A stretch of DNA of 64,000 bases from Oceanobacillus senegalensis (GCF_900176885.1 NZ_LT839648.1:2708834-2772833); one strand, 5' to 3'; shown: positions 37,054-47,067, counted from the first letter of the stretch. Notes: generated by a model from the letters alone, not told the origin. Program-made: numbers and translations.

Positions 37054-37075
37054 TCAAAAAGTCAGGTAAAATGAC
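37054..37075. repeat. Short dispersed repeat, copy 2
   Basis: GTTCAAAAAGTCAGGTAAAA, one base different from the copy at 35403. The surrounding 36.82-37.12 kb is AT-rich and shows no gene. Confidence 0.5.
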
Positions 37076-37123
37076 CTACTTTTTAAAAACATTATATTAG
37101 GAAATTTATATCATAACGGAATT

Positions 37124-37149
37124 ACCCCCAAAAACCGTTACCCCGAAAA
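37124..37149 (+). promoter_or_regulatory. Sigma-I-type promoter of mreBH
   Basis: ACCCCC (37124-37129), a 14-base spacer and CGAAAA (37144-37149) match the sigma-I signature (ACCCCC / CGAA). B. subtilis mreBH is a known sigma-I gene, so the match fits. The transcript would have a leader of about 145 bases. Confidence 0.65.
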
Positions 37150-37300
37150 GAATTTCTTTAATGACAATACCCTATCTTAACAGTAAAATATAAATAATTA
37201 TTTATATATGCTTTTAATTCACCTTTCTAACCCACTTAAATCAGATGAATTAAATCCTATATATTTTTATTAGAAAATGACAGCAATGGAGGATTAAATC

Positions 37301-38308
37301 ATGTTTTCAAATGCAGAGATCGGAATTGATTTAGGAACTGCAAATATTCTTATATATACCAAATCAAAGGGAATCGTCTTAAACGAACCATCCGTAGTAG
37401 CAATTGACATAAATACAAAACAAGTTGTAGCAGTAGGTGCTGAAGCAAAAGAAATGATTGGTAAAACACCACAAAATATAATACCCATCCGCCCATTAAG
37501 GGATGGCGTTATTGCTGATTATGACGTCACAGCTCAATTGCTAAAATCATTATTAAAAAAAGTAAGCAAAAAGGCTGGTATTTCTACAAGGAAGCCAACT
37601 GTTGTAGTTTGTACACCTTCTGGCAGTACATCTGTAGAGCGACGTGCAATTCATAATGCCGTAAGTAGTTATGGAGCAAAGAATGTCCATCTAATTGAAG
37701 AACCTGTCGCAGCTGCAATCGGATCTGATTTACCAGTGGATGAACCGATTGCTAACGTGGTAGTTGATATTGGTGGAGGAACATCAGAGGTTGGGATTAT
37801 TTCCTTTGGTGGTGTTGTTGCATGCAATTCCGTCCGTGTAGCAGGAGATCGCTTAGATGAAGAAATTATTCAGCATATTCGAAAGAACTATAATGTTTTA
37901 ATCGGAGAACGCACCGCAGAATCTATTAAAATGGAAGTTGGATATGCGCATCCTAATCACGAAGAAAAAAAAATGGAAGTACGCGGTCGTGATATGGTTA
38001 CAGGGTTACCAAAAACAGTAACTATTACTTCTATGGAAATTTATCATGCTATTAAAGAATCCCTTGAGCAAATATTAGATGCAATTCGTCTAACACTGGA
38101 ACAATGTCCACCAGAATTAAGTGGCGATATCGTGGACAATGGAATTGTTCTCACTGGTGGAGGAGCTCTTTTAAATGGAATAAAGGAGTGGTTATCCACT
38201 GAAATTAATGTACCAGTCCATATCGCACCTAACCCATTAGAATCTGTTGCAATTGGAACTGGACGGGCTCTAAAAATGATTACGAAATTACAAAAGGCAG
38301 CTAAATAA
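37301..38308 (+). CDS. mreBH: MreBH, rod-shape actin homologue
   Basis: A 335-residue bacterial actin. The phosphate 1 motif GIDLGTANI is at residues 8-16, the connect and phosphate 2 motifs [13 protein letters not shown] are at about 158-170, and the adenosine motif [14 protein letters not shown] near residue 284. Among the Bacillus paralogues it most resembles MreBH, whose N-terminus is [23 protein letters not shown]. MreBH directs LytE to the lateral wall and is under sigma-I; a sigma-I-type promoter lies upstream. GGAGG lies before the ATG. Confidence 0.9.
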   Translation: MFSNAEIGIDLGTANILIYTKSKGIVLNEPSVVAIDINTKQVVAVGAEAKEMIGKTPQNIIPIRPLRDGVIADYDVTAQLLKSLLKKVSKKAGISTRKPTVVVCTPSGSTSVERRAIHNAVSSYGAKNVHLIEEPVAAAIGSDLPVDEPIANVVVDIGGGTSEVGIISFGGVVACNSVRVAGDRLDEEIIQHIRKNYNVLIGERTAESIKMEVGYAHPNHEEKKMEVRGRDMVTGLPKTVTITSMEIYHAIKESLEQILDAIRLTLEQCPPELSGDIVDNGIVLTGGGALLNGIKEWLSTEINVPVHIAPNPLESVAIGTGRALKMITKLQKAAK

Positions 38309-38402
38309 TAAAGGAAACTTACCCATGCATTATTACAATGTGTGGGTTTCCTCAAAATATAGTATAATATTCTAAAAAATAATTTTTAATAGATAGAAAA
38401 CG

Positions 38403-38431
38403 TTTACAAAATTAAAAATATAGTTTATAAT
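38403..38431 (+). promoter_or_regulatory. Sigma-A promoter of the CoA-transferase leader
   Basis: TTTACA (38403-38408), a 17-base spacer and TATAAT (38426-38431) form a good promoter about 205 bases upstream of the CoA-transferase gene. Confidence 0.7.
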
Positions 38432-38437
38432 ATAAAT

Positions 38438-38602
38438 CAATAAATCATTAAGGATTTTCTTATACAATCCTTAAACCTACTAATAAGTTACTGCCTAATC
38501 TGTTCGCATTCCTTTTCCAGGTCTGTTCCAACAGATATAAGCCAGTTCAATGTAATTTACAGAATATCTGTAATTTATTTGAACTGGCATTTTTTTATTT
38601 TA
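38438..38602 (+). ncRNA. Attenuator-like leader before the CoA-transferase gene
   Basis: The leader has a 9-base hairpin (TTAAGGATT 38448-38456 with AATCCTTAA 38466-38474), a second hairpin TCTGTT/AACAGA (38522-38527 with 38530-38535), and an intrinsic terminator GCCAGTTCAA (38541-38550) with TTGAACTGGC (38579-38588) then a T-run. The strand AACAGATAT (38530-38538) can pair in three ways: with ATCTGTT (38498-38504), with 38522-38527, or with ATATCTGT (38564-38571) inside the terminator loop. The last excludes the terminator. This is a switch-like arrangement; the ligand or factor is unknown. Confidence 0.5.
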
Positions 38603-38638
38603 TATAGTCGTTAAATAACAATAAAAAGAGGTGAACGT

Positions 38639-39796
38639 ATGCCTGGAGCACTTGAAAAAATTCGTATTCTTGATCTTTCAAGAGTATTGGCTGGTCCCTA
38701 TTGTACAATGATTCTTGGTGATTTAGGAGCTGAGGTTATAAAAGTAGAAGCTCCTGGAGGTAGTGATGAGACTAGGAAATGGGGCCCCCCTTTTCAGAAT
38801 GATGTCAGTGCCTATTACCTTAGTGCTAATCGCAATAAAAAAAGCATTACCGTGGATCTAAAATCTGATAATGGAATTAACACAATTAAGGAACTCGCAC
38901 AAAACAGTGATGTTGTAATAAACAATTTTAAAACAGGAACGATGGAGCGGTTCGGAATTGGTTATGACACTCTTTCCCAGCTAAATCCTCAGCTTGTATA
39001 CTGTTCAATTACTGGCTTTGGTGAAACAGGTCCATATAAAGATATGCCTGGTTACGATTTTATCATTCAAGCGATGAGTGGATTAATGAGCATAACTGGA
39101 GACGAACAGTCCGGCCCCCAAAAACTTGGTGTTGCTATCACTGATGTCTTAACCGGTTTGTATGCTTGTATTGGCATTCAAGCTGCCTTACTAGAGCGGA
39201 CGCAATCAGGTAAAGGGCAAAAGCTTGATATTTCTTTATATGACTCCGCCGTTAGTTCACTCGTGAATATTGGAAGCAATTATTTAACGTCTGGACAAAT
39301 ACCTAAACGTCTTGGAAACGAACATGCCAACATCGTCCCCTACCAAACGTTTCCAACAGCTGATGGAGAAATAGTCATTGCGGTAGGTAATGATAACCAG
39401 TTCCATAAGCTATGCCAGATTATTGGAAGGTCTTATCTAAGTAAAGATCAACGTTTTTCTACCAACCCCGAACGAGTAAAGCATCGAGAAGTATTAGTCC
39501 CACAATTACAGAAGGCTTTTTTATCCAAGCCAAGTGCTTATTGGCAAAAGAAATGCCAAAAAAATAAGATACCCTGCGGTCCCATACAAAATATAAAGGA
39601 AGTCACTCAAGATCCTCAGCTACGAGCAAGGGACATGTTTATTGATTTCCATCATCCAACAGCCGGTGCTATTAAAATGATTGGAAGTCCACTCAAACTG
39701 TCACGAACACCTATAACAGTGAGGCATCACCCACCAAATGCCGGTGAACATAACCATGAATTTATTACTAATAAGGATAGCGAGGAGAGGATATAA
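38639..39796 (+). CDS. Class III (CaiB/BaiF) CoA-transferase, likely glutarate-using
   Basis: A 385-residue family III CoA-transferase. The catalytic aspartate falls at D169 (VAITDVLTGLY), the same number as in formyl-CoA:oxalate CoA-transferase, and the opening DLSRVLAGPYCTMILGDLGA is the nucleotide-binding region. Members move CoA between carboxylic acids. The next gene is a glutaryl-CoA-dehydrogenase-like enzyme whose start codon overlaps this stop by one base (TAATG), so a succinyl-CoA:glutarate CoA-transferase role is the best guess; oxalate or carnitine specificity is not excluded. GAGGTG precedes the ATG, downstream of an attenuator-like leader. Confidence 0.88.
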   Translation: MPGALEKIRILDLSRVLAGPYCTMILGDLGAEVIKVEAPGGSDETRKWGPPFQNDVSAYYLSANRNKKSITVDLKSDNGINTIKELAQNSDVVINNFKTGTMERFGIGYDTLSQLNPQLVYCSITGFGETGPYKDMPGYDFIIQAMSGLMSITGDEQSGPQKLGVAITDVLTGLYACIGIQAALLERTQSGKGQKLDISLYDSAVSSLVNIGSNYLTSGQIPKRLGNEHANIVPYQTFPTADGEIVIAVGNDNQFHKLCQIIGRSYLSKDQRFSTNPERVKHREVLVPQLQKAFLSKPSAYWQKKCQKNKIPCGPIQNIKEVTQDPQLRARDMFIDFHHPTAGAIKMIGSPLKLSRTPITVRHHPPNAGEHNHEFITNKDSEERI

Positions 39797-40992
39797 TGAA
39801 TTTTGAGTTTACAGAGGAACAAGAATTACTACGCAAGACGGTTAGAGAGTTTGTAGATAAGGAAATTATGCCTTATATGACGAAATGGGACCGGGAAGGA
39901 AAATTTGATCCTAATATTTATAAACGATTGAGAGATCTAGGACTAATGGGGGTCTGCATTCCTGAAACCTATGGCGGAGCTGGAATGGATTATAATTCAC
40001 TCGCCATCGTATGTGAAGAGTTAGAGCGTGGAGATACCGCTTTTCGAACCGCAGTTTCTGTCCATACTGGATTAAATAGTATGACCTTACTCCAATGGGG
40101 AACAGAGGGACAAAAACAAAAATATCTAAAACCCCAAGCAGAAGGGGAAAAACTCGGTGCATTCGGTCTAACGGAGCCAGGAGCCGGATCTGATGTTGTG
40201 GCATTACAAACAACGGCTGTAAAGGATGGAGATTTTTATCGCTTAAATGGCCAAAAAACCTGGATTTCTCTATGCGATGTTGCTGATCATTTTATCGTAT
40301 TTGCCTACACCGGCGACCGTTCTGAAAAACATAGAGGAATTTCTGCGTTTATCGTAGAACGCACATGGGATGGCTTTTCATCAAAGGCTATCAAAGGAAA
40401 GCATGGCATACGTTCTGGTAATACTGGAGAATTATTTTTTGATGATGTGAAGGTCCCTAAAGAAAATCTTCTAGGTAAAGAAGGGGAAGGTTTTAAAATT
40501 GCCATGTCTGCTCTAGATAATGGGCGCTTTACCGTGGCAGCCGGCGCTGTTGGTCAAATCATGGCCTGCCTGGAAGCAAGCGTAAAATATTGTGAGGAGC
40601 GTAAAACTTTCGGAAAGGAAATTGGCAAACATCAGCTGGTTCAACAAATGATTGCCAAAATGGAAGCTGGACTACAAATGAGTCGTCTACTCGTTTATCG
40701 TGCGGGGGAGTTAAAAAATCAAGGCAAACGGAATACGAGAGAAACCTCCCTTGCAAAGTGGCAGGCATGTGATTTTGCCAACAAGTCCGCAGATGATGCT
40801 GTGCAAATCCATGGTGCGTACGGCTATTCCGATGAATATCCAGTCGAACGCTATTTACGTAATTCGAAGGCCCCAGTTATTTACGAAGGAACACGTGAGA
40901 TTCATACCATCATGCAGGCTGAATATGTATTAGGCTACCGAAAAGATAAACCTTTGAATCGAATGTTGCCCGCTTGGGAATCGGATGATTAA
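39796..40992 (+). CDS. Glutaryl-CoA dehydrogenase-like acyl-CoA dehydrogenase
   Basis: A 398-residue acyl-CoA dehydrogenase. The catalytic base is E364 in YEGTREIH (matches E370 of human glutaryl-CoA dehydrogenase), and the segment FRTAVSVH puts R84 and S88 at the places of R94 and S98, which bind the distal glutaryl carboxylate in that enzyme. FAD motifs LTEPGAGSDV (about 125-134) and KTWIS are typical. It would oxidise and decarboxylate glutaryl-CoA to crotonyl-CoA using ETF. It is translationally coupled to the CoA-transferase. Short-chain acyl-CoA dehydrogenases usually lack the Arg/Ser pair, so the glutaryl assignment is fairly strong but not tested. Confidence 0.88.
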   Translation: MNFEFTEEQELLRKTVREFVDKEIMPYMTKWDREGKFDPNIYKRLRDLGLMGVCIPETYGGAGMDYNSLAIVCEELERGDTAFRTAVSVHTGLNSMTLLQWGTEGQKQKYLKPQAEGEKLGAFGLTEPGAGSDVVALQTTAVKDGDFYRLNGQKTWISLCDVADHFIVFAYTGDRSEKHRGISAFIVERTWDGFSSKAIKGKHGIRSGNTGELFFDDVKVPKENLLGKEGEGFKIAMSALDNGRFTVAAGAVGQIMACLEASVKYCEERKTFGKEIGKHQLVQQMIAKMEAGLQMSRLLVYRAGELKNQGKRNTRETSLAKWQACDFANKSADDAVQIHGAYGYSDEYPVERYLRNSKAPVIYEGTREIHTIMQAEYVLGYRKDKPLNRMLPAWESDD

Positions 40993-41005
40993 ATAGAATA
41001 TATAG

Positions 41006-41042
41006 AAAAAGGACCTACCATTTATGGATGGCAGGTCCTTTT
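41006..41042. terminator. Bidirectional terminator
   Basis: AAAAGGACCT-CCAT and ATGG-AGGTCCTTTT pair with one mismatch, between converging genes. Confidence 0.85.
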
Positions 41043-41114
41043 GGTTAGGTTGTGAATCTTGTTAAATATTAGATATCGGGCTTGAGATACTCTTATCGGC
41101 TTTCCTCTCATCTT

Positions 41115-41432
41115 TTAGCTTCCTTCTCCAACATACCCCTCATATTGTTTCTGCAAATCCTTCAATGCGGATACTAACGCATTCCCCGCTTTTCCTAAAT
41201 AATGCCGTTTCACTATCTGAATAGGTGCCTCAATCCCCTCTTGAAGACTGTGTCCTCTAAGCAATCGTTGAACAAAATCACGACCATGTTCCGTTGCTAG
41301 TGTACAATTTGCGGCGACAATTACACCATACTTTTTATCAATTTCGGCTGTGATGGTTAACGTATCATAGATGCTTTTTGCTGCCATTCCTGATGGGAGT
41401 CTAGCATGCCCTGCAATGAATACTGTTTTCAT
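41115..41432 (-). CDS. DUF3870 domain protein
   Basis: A 105-residue DUF3870 protein. The fold is small alpha/beta, with the conserved GHARLPSGM at about residues 8-16 and CTLATEHGRDFVQRLLRG about 43-60. Function is unknown; as last gene of a lysine-type catabolic cluster it may be an accessory (regulatory or metabolite-binding) protein, which is inference from context. AAGGGAT precedes the ATG. It ends near the converging acyl-CoA dehydrogenase. Confidence 0.8.
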   Translation of the reverse strand: MKTVFIAGHARLPSGMAAKSIYDTLTITAEIDKKYGVIVAANCTLATEHGRDFVQRLLRGHSLQEGIEAPIQIVKRHYLGKAGNALVSALKDLQKQYEGYVGEGS

Positions 41433-41464
41433 TTTATTCAGATCCCTTCAACTAGTTTACTAAT

Positions 41465-42610
41465 TTACGATTTCTCCTCTATGACTACTCCCCGTTTGGC
41501 CATTTCCTTGATATACGTATTACCCGGAACAATTTTCTCTGGTGGGAAAACGCCTCTATCTATTATAACACCGCTACCTATCATTTGAGCAACAACTGAT
41601 ATCGTATTAGCAGTTGCACGTGCCATTGCCGTTACTTTCGTTGTTCTATCTTTGTAGGTTACCATTTCAAATGGATAGGTTGCTGATTTACCGTCCAACA
41701 CACCAGAAACAATAACACGTAAAAGCACGACATCATCCTTATCCCCTAACTCAACAATCGGATCAAGCACTTTTAAAAAAACTTCTCTTGGATTAATCTT
41801 TTTTCCATTAACATTCACATCATAATCCTTACGAGTTAAATTTAAATCAACGAGTAATTTAAATTTCTCTGCATGACCCGGATATCGTATCGTTTTGTAT
41901 TCTAATTCCTCTAGAGAGGGATACGAAAGAGATAGTGTAGATGTCCCTCCTGATGTATGAAAAGCTTCCAATGGAGCGAATCTCTCAAAATGAACCTCTT
42001 CTATTTCCGATAATGACGGGATTTCCTGTTTCATTCCATCCCTAATAATCAATGCAGAATCCGTATAATGGTCAAACACCCCTTCCATAGAAAAAACATG
42101 ATTATATTCAAATGGAGGAGTTGGCCGTAAAGGGATTCCTCCAACATATAATTTTATTGATTTTACACTATCTAGTTTACTAGCACCATAGCCTGATAAT
42201 ATATTTATCATGCCTGGTGCCACCCCAAGATCCGGTATCAAAGTAACTCCAGCTTTCTTCGCATCATCATCCAGATCAAGCACCTTATCTGTTATATGAC
42301 CAATATGCCCCCCTAAATCCACTGAATGAACTCCAACACGAATCGCCGACTTCGCTACCACCTCATTAAAGGAATAAAATAAGGCATTAATAATAACGTC
42401 AAACTTTTTCATGAAGCTTTCTAACTCTTGTCTTTTACTTGCATCTACCCGAAAGGCTTGCAGCTTAGAAGATTGCAAGGAATTACATACCGCTACCGCT
42501 CTATCCATATCCACATCAGCTAAGCCAACAGCCGTAACCCCTTTACTTTCCACTAAATCACGAGCTGCTTCCTTTCCCATTAAACCAGAACCTAAAACAC
42601 CTACTTTCAT
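41465..42610 (-). CDS. L-lysine 6-dehydrogenase-like saccharopine dehydrogenase family enzyme
   Basis: A 381-residue enzyme of the saccharopine dehydrogenase family. It begins [18 protein letters not shown] (NAD-binding turn at residues 6-11) and carries [20 protein letters not shown] and [20 protein letters not shown] in the middle. Length and these segments resemble the L-lysine 6-dehydrogenase of Geobacillus stearothermophilus, which oxidises lysine to allysine with NAD. That similarity is from memory and was not aligned. The ATG at 42610 has GGAGGG 7 bases upstream; the ORF extends 32 codons further without a site. Its neighbours suit lysine breakdown. An amino-acid imine reductase role is an alternative. 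Confidence 0.86.
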   Translation of the reverse strand: MKVGVLGSGLMGKEAARDLVESKGVTAVGLADVDMDRAVAVCNSLQSSKLQAFRVDASKRQELESFMKKFDVIINALFYSFNEVVAKSAIRVGVHSVDLGGHIGHITDKVLDLDDDAKKAGVTLIPDLGVAPGMINILSGYGASKLDSVKSIKLYVGGIPLRPTPPFEYNHVFSMEGVFDHYTDSALIIRDGMKQEIPSLSEIEEVHFERFAPLEAFHTSGGTSTLSLSYPSLEELEYKTIRYPGHAEKFKLLVDLNLTRKDYDVNVNGKKINPREVFLKVLDPIVELGDKDDVVLLRVIVSGVLDGKSATYPFEMVTYKDRTTKVTAMARATANTISVVAQMIGSGVIIDRGVFPPEKIVPGNTYIKEMAKRGVVIEEKS

Positions 42611-42719
42611 TTTTATCCCTCCAGTATTACTAGTGTTGTCTTTTATCGGAGAATGAGGGGCGGTAATCCATGAACATCTATTTGGAATATTGTAGCTAAA
42701 GAACAAATCTAAAAATATG

Positions 42720-44213
42720 CTACTCTACATCAATCTGCGCTCGCTGTAATTTTCCACTATAGTCCACATATATTGCCTTCCACTCTGTAAATACATCCAA
42801 CGCCTGAACACCAGAGTCACGATGCCCGTTTCCTGTTCCTTTTGTTCCACCAAATGGCAGGTGAATCTCCGCTCCAGTTGTACCAGCATTTACATAAACA
42901 ATCCCTGTATCTAAATCACGTTGGGCTTGAAAAACACGATTGACATCTCGAGTAAAAATAGAGCTTGATAGACCATAAGATACGCCATTATTAACTTCAA
43001 TCGCCTCTTCAAAGCTTTGAACAGGAATAAGTGAGACAACTGGTCCAAATATTTCTTCTTGTGCAATGCGCATCGTTGGCTCTACATCTGTAAATAAAGT
43101 TGGTATGAAAAAGTTTCCACCCATATAATCCGTTCCAGATAACTCATATCCACCTTCGAGCAATGTAGCTCCTTCTTTTTTACCAATCTCAATATAATCT
43201 TTTATCTTCTCTAGCCCTACTTTATTTATAATTGGACCAACCTTAATCGTTTCATTTAATCCATTTCCTATGGTTAGATGCTGCATTTGCTGAAGTAGTT
43301 TTTCCTCTAGTTTTTCTTTTACTGCCTCATGCACAATAACACGGCTACATGCGGTACAACGCTGCCCACTAGTTCCAAAGGCACTCCATAAAATCCCTTC
43401 AACCGCTAAATCTATATCCGCATCATCCATCACAATGACAGCATTTTTCCCTCCCATCTCTAAGGAGACCTTTTTCAACTTTCTGCCACAGTCTGCTGCA
43501 ATATTCCGACCAATGTCATTAGATCCAGTAAAGGAAATCACACGAATATCATCATGATGTACCATCGCGTTTCCAACCATTTGACCGCTACCAAATACAA
43601 CATTTATGACTCCATTAGGTAACCCCGCTTCCTCAAAAATCTTCGCCAATTCGTACGCCATGATTGGTGTTTCTGTTGCAGGTTTCCAAATTACAGCATT
43701 ACCCGCTACAATCGCAGGAAATGACTTCCATGTCGCAATAGCAATCGGAAAATTCCATGGGGTGATAATCCCAACAACCCCAACTGGTGCTCGCTGGCTC
43801 ATAGCAAATTTATTATTTAGTTCAGCAGGTGTCGTCTGGCCAAATAAGCGTCTACCTTCTCCAGCCATATAAAATGCCATATCAATCCCTTCTTGCACTT
43901 CACCTCTAGCCTCTTCCAGCACCTTTCCATTTTCCATCGTAAGTAACTGGGACAACCGTTCTTTTCTTTCCTTTAACAATGTTCCCACCTGGTACAAAAT
44001 TTCTGCTCGCTGTGGTGCCGGAACTAGTGCCCATTCCTTTTGCGCCTTTTTCGCTGCTGCCACTGCATCATCTACACTGCCTGCATCAGAGAGCGGTACG
44101 TCAACAATCTCCTCACCTGTAGCTGGATTTATAACAGCAGTCGACTTCCTAACATCTACCCATTTTCCATCTATAAAATTAGATAACTTCGTTGTATCCA
44201 ATGAAACGGCCAT
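42720..44213 (-). CDS. NAD(P)-dependent aldehyde dehydrogenase
   Basis: A 497-residue class I/II-like aldehyde dehydrogenase. Catalytic Cys C286 (GQRCTA), general base E252 (LEMGGKN) and the cofactor asparagine N154 (TPWNFP) are in place. In this cluster it fits oxidation of allysine (2-aminoadipate semialdehyde) to 2-aminoadipate and perhaps glutarate semialdehyde to glutarate; the sequence does not fix the substrate. It lies 24 bases after the ThDP enzyme gene stop, in the same direction. GGGGGA precedes the ATG. Confidence 0.92.
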   Translation of the reverse strand: MAVSLDTTKLSNFIDGKWVDVRKSTAVINPATGEEIVDVPLSDAGSVDDAVAAAKKAQKEWALVPAPQRAEILYQVGTLLKERKERLSQLLTMENGKVLEEARGEVQEGIDMAFYMAGEGRRLFGQTTPAELNNKFAMSQRAPVGVVGIITPWNFPIAIATWKSFPAIVAGNAVIWKPATETPIMAYELAKIFEEAGLPNGVINVVFGSGQMVGNAMVHHDDIRVISFTGSNDIGRNIAADCGRKLKKVSLEMGGKNAVIVMDDADIDLAVEGILWSAFGTSGQRCTACSRVIVHEAVKEKLEEKLLQQMQHLTIGNGLNETIKVGPIINKVGLEKIKDYIEIGKKEGATLLEGGYELSGTDYMGGNFFIPTLFTDVEPTMRIAQEEIFGPVVSLIPVQSFEEAIEVNNGVSYGLSSSIFTRDVNRVFQAQRDLDTGIVYVNAGTTGAEIHLPFGGTKGTGNGHRDSGVQALDVFTEWKAIYVDYSGKLQRAQIDVE

Positions 44214-44236
44214 GGAATAATCCCCCTTTGAAACTA

Positions 44237-45868
44237 CTAATTTCCCTTTTGAATTTGTTCAATTGTCCTTGAAACTGATATTTGCTCCTTCCCTGTCATT
44301 ATTTCAATGACAGCCAGTTTCTCTTTACCTAAGACTTGATTGAGTGTTTTTTCAAATCCTTCTGGAGTTGATACCTGGTAACCCGTTACTCCCATACTTT
44401 CTGCTAATTCCTTAAATGATACAGCTCCTAAATCTGTGGCAATCACCTTCCCCGGATAATGCATTTCCTGATGCATACGGATGGTACCATACATATTATT
44501 GTTAAAAACAAGACATATGATAGGAATTTCAAACCTTACTGCTGTTTCTAATTCCATTACAGTCATCATAAAACCACCATCTCCGGATAAGGAAATGATA
44601 GATTTATCAGGAAAAGCTAATTTAGCTCCAAGTGCTGCAGGCATCCCATAACCCATTGCACCTGATGTTGGTCCAATATACGTATGTTTTTGGGTAAAGG
44701 AATAATAGGCATGAAGCCATCCAGCAAAATTTCCAGCATCGTTTGTTAATAAACTATCATCCGGTAACTTTTTCTGTAATAGATCAATGACATGCTTATT
44801 AATCGGGTCATCTGTAGATACTTTTAATTTACTAGCCTCCTCATAAGCATTTCTTCTCCTCTTCGCCCATGTTTTCCATGTTCTGTTGACATAAATATTT
44901 TCTAATAACAGCAACGCTTGCTCTATATCAGCAACAATGCCAACATCAGGAGCACTTACTTTTCCTAAGGTCCCATCATGGATGTCAATGTGAATCAGTT
45001 TCTTATCTGGAGGAAGGATGGAATAGTTTTGTGTCGTCACCTCGGATAACCTAGTTCCTAACGCCAAAATAGTATCCGCTTCATAAACAGTCTCTTGAAT
45101 ATTCGGATGAGTACCTAAACCAAGATGACCAACATACAATGGATGATTATTTGGGAAAATATCATGACGCCGAAAAGAGGTCATAACGGGAATTCCCCAT
45201 TTTTCAGCACAAACCTTTAAATTATCCTCCGCCTGCGCACTTTTCACCCCACCACCAGCAATGATTAACGGTCTTTTCGCATGGGATAATACCTTTTCAA
45301 CACTTTCTATTTCCGTTTCGGATGGAGCAGGTTTTGGTCGTGGAGTTACAGGACCAAAGCTTATTTCTACTTCTTCATTCAATACATCTTCAGGCAAGGA
45401 AATAACTACCGGTCCGGGTCTTCCTGATTGAGCAATTCGAAAAGCACGTTGAACAATTTCTGCAGTTCGTGTTGGATCATTTAATTCCATTGTCCATTTT
45501 GCCATGTGCTCGAAATGCCTATCTAAATCAATCTCCTGAAATCCTTCTCTCCCCTTAACTTCTCTTTTCACCTGACCTAAAAAGACCACCATTGGAGTGG
45601 AATCCTGATACGCGGTATGAATGGCAATCGCAGCATTACTCCCACCAACAGCCCTTGTTGCAAATACAACGCCAGGCTGAAAGGATGCCTTAGCATAACC
45701 TTCTGCCATAAAACCAGCGCCACTTTCATGCCTTGTCGAGATCACCTGTATCGAGTCCTCGTCATATAGAGCATCAAGTACTGACAAATAACTTTCTCCT
45801 GGGACACAGAAGACGTAACGAATAGATTCTAGTTTCATGCATTCCACAATGGCAGAGGCGGCAGTCAT
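44237..45868 (-). CDS. ThDP-dependent decarboxylase/synthase (acetolactate-synthase-like)
   Basis: A 543-residue ThDP enzyme of the acetolactate synthase/2-keto acid decarboxylase superfamily. The catalytic glutamate is E48 (RHESGAGFMAEG), and the ThDP-Mg motif GDG...NNN is in the third domain (SGDGGFMMTVMEL to VFNNNMYG). The ATG at 45868 is used: GGAAGGAG is about 5 bases upstream, and the start reads MTAASAIVECMK as in relatives; the ORF's first ATG at 45895 overlaps the aminotransferase stop. It may decarboxylate 2-oxoadipate in the presumed lysine route, but acetolactate-like or other 2-keto acid activity is possible. Confidence 0.9.
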   Translation of the reverse strand: MTAASAIVECMKLESIRYVFCVPGESYLSVLDALYDEDSIQVISTRHESGAGFMAEGYAKASFQPGVVFATRAVGGSNAAIAIHTAYQDSTPMVVFLGQVKREVKGREGFQEIDLDRHFEHMAKWTMELNDPTRTAEIVQRAFRIAQSGRPGPVVISLPEDVLNEEVEISFGPVTPRPKPAPSETEIESVEKVLSHAKRPLIIAGGGVKSAQAEDNLKVCAEKWGIPVMTSFRRHDIFPNNHPLYVGHLGLGTHPNIQETVYEADTILALGTRLSEVTTQNYSILPPDKKLIHIDIHDGTLGKVSAPDVGIVADIEQALLLLENIYVNRTWKTWAKRRRNAYEEASKLKVSTDDPINKHVIDLLQKKLPDDSLLTNDAGNFAGWLHAYYSFTQKHTYIGPTSGAMGYGMPAALGAKLAFPDKSIISLSGDGGFMMTVMELETAVRFEIPIICLVFNNNMYGTIRMHQEMHYPGKVIATDLGAVSFKELAESMGVTGYQVSTPEGFEKTLNQVLGKEKLAVIEIMTGKEQISVSRTIEQIQKGN

Positions 45869-45891
45869 TGTTCTCCTTCCTACATATCTAT

Positions 45892-47067
45892 TCATATTTC
45901 ATCCACCTCATTCATTTTCCATAGCTTAAGTCTTCGGATTACTTCATCTAGGCGATTTAAGGTAACAGTTAACGCAATACGAACATACCCCTCTCCTTTT
46001 TCCCCAAAGGCAATTCCCGGTGTCACCATAACCCCTGTATTATCAAGCAATTCGTTTGCGAACCCCATTGAAGTGTAACCAGCTGGAACTTTTACCCATA
46101 AAAAAAAGGTACCTCTAGGCTTTTGTGTAGAAAAACCTAACTTCTGTAAAGCGGCATAGAGTTTTTCGATTCGTTTCTCATAAATACGATTGTTTTCTTG
46201 TACCGTTTGAAAATTACTCTCTAGCGCTACTTGAGCTGCTTTTTGAATGGCTAAAAACTGACTTGTATCTATATTGCTTTTTAAGGTTGCTAAAGATTGA
46301 ATGAGATCCTTATTACCAGCCACATAACCAATCCTCCAGCCAGACATATTAAAACTTTTCGATAAGGAACCAAATTCAATTGCATATTCCTTGGCATTAG
46401 GTACTTCCAGGATGCTTGGAGCTTTATAGTCTTTACATGTAACCAATTGATAGGCAGCATCATTAGTGATGACAATTGAATGTTTTTTTGCGAGTGTTAT
46501 AGCTTTATGGAAGGTATTTACATCAATCGTTGCAGTTGTGGGGTTATTTGGATAGTTTAGAAGCATTAACTTTGCCTCATCGGCATCATCTGTAGAAATG
46601 TTGTCAAAAAGTGGTTCATAATTCTTATTTAAAGGCAAATCAATCTTTTTGCCACCTGCTAAGTAAATTCCAGTTTCATAAACGGGATAAGAAGGATTCG
46701 CAATCAACACCTTATCACCAGGATTAATGACCGCCTGAATAAGGTTTACGATCCCCTCCTTACTGCCAATGAGTGCTAGAACTTCCTTTTCAGGGTCTAG
46801 TGAAACTCCATATTGATTTTTATAGAAAGAGGCTACTGCCCTCCTATATTCCAAGCTTCCACTATATGTGGAATACCGATGATTATTTGAATCCTTCACC
46901 GCTTCAGACAATGCCTGACAAATAAAATCTGGAGTCGGTAAATCCGGTGCACCGATCCCTAGATCAATCACATCGACACCTTTAGCTTCAAGTTGTTTTT
47001 TCTTTTGCTGAAACACGGAAAATAAGTAAGCTGGTAAATCTCTTACTTTATTGGAAGCAAACTGCAT
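45892..47067 (-). CDS. Class I/II pyridoxal-phosphate aminotransferase
   Basis: A 391-residue fold-type I aminotransferase. The PLP lysine is K237 (SLSKSFNMSGWRIG), the cofactor aspartate region is NYPNNPTTA/TNDAAYQ (about 171-207), and the phosphate arginine is R245 in the GWRIG motif. Similar enzymes act on aspartate, LL-diaminopimelate or 2-aminoadipate. It is the first gene of the minus-strand operon; its TGA overlaps an in-frame ATG of the ThDP gene frame. In the presumed pathway it would convert 2-aminoadipate to 2-oxoadipate. GAGGGGGAT precedes the ATG. Confidence 0.91.
   Translation of the reverse strand: MQFASNKVRDLPAYLFSVFQQKKKQLEAKGVDVIDLGIGAPDLPTPDFICQALSEAVKDSNNHRYSTYSGSLEYRRAVASFYKNQYGVSLDPEKEVLALIGSKEGIVNLIQAVINPGDKVLIANPSYPVYETGIYLAGGKKIDLPLNKNYEPLFDNISTDDADEAKLMLLNYPNNPTTATIDVNTFHKAITLAKKHSIVITNDAAYQLVTCKDYKAPSILEVPNAKEYAIEFGSLSKSFNMSGWRIGYVAGNKDLIQSLATLKSNIDTSQFLAIQKAAQVALESNFQTVQENNRIYEKRIEKLYAALQKLGFSTQKPRGTFFLWVKVPAGYTSMGFANELLDNTGVMVTPGIAFGEKGEGYVRIALTVTLNRLDEVIRRLKLWKMNEVDEI

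Noticed and set aside
38438-38602. Lysine riboswitch before the CoA-transferase gene
   Set aside because: The AGAGGNGC and related L-box landmarks are absent; the leader is also shorter than a typical lysine riboswitch.
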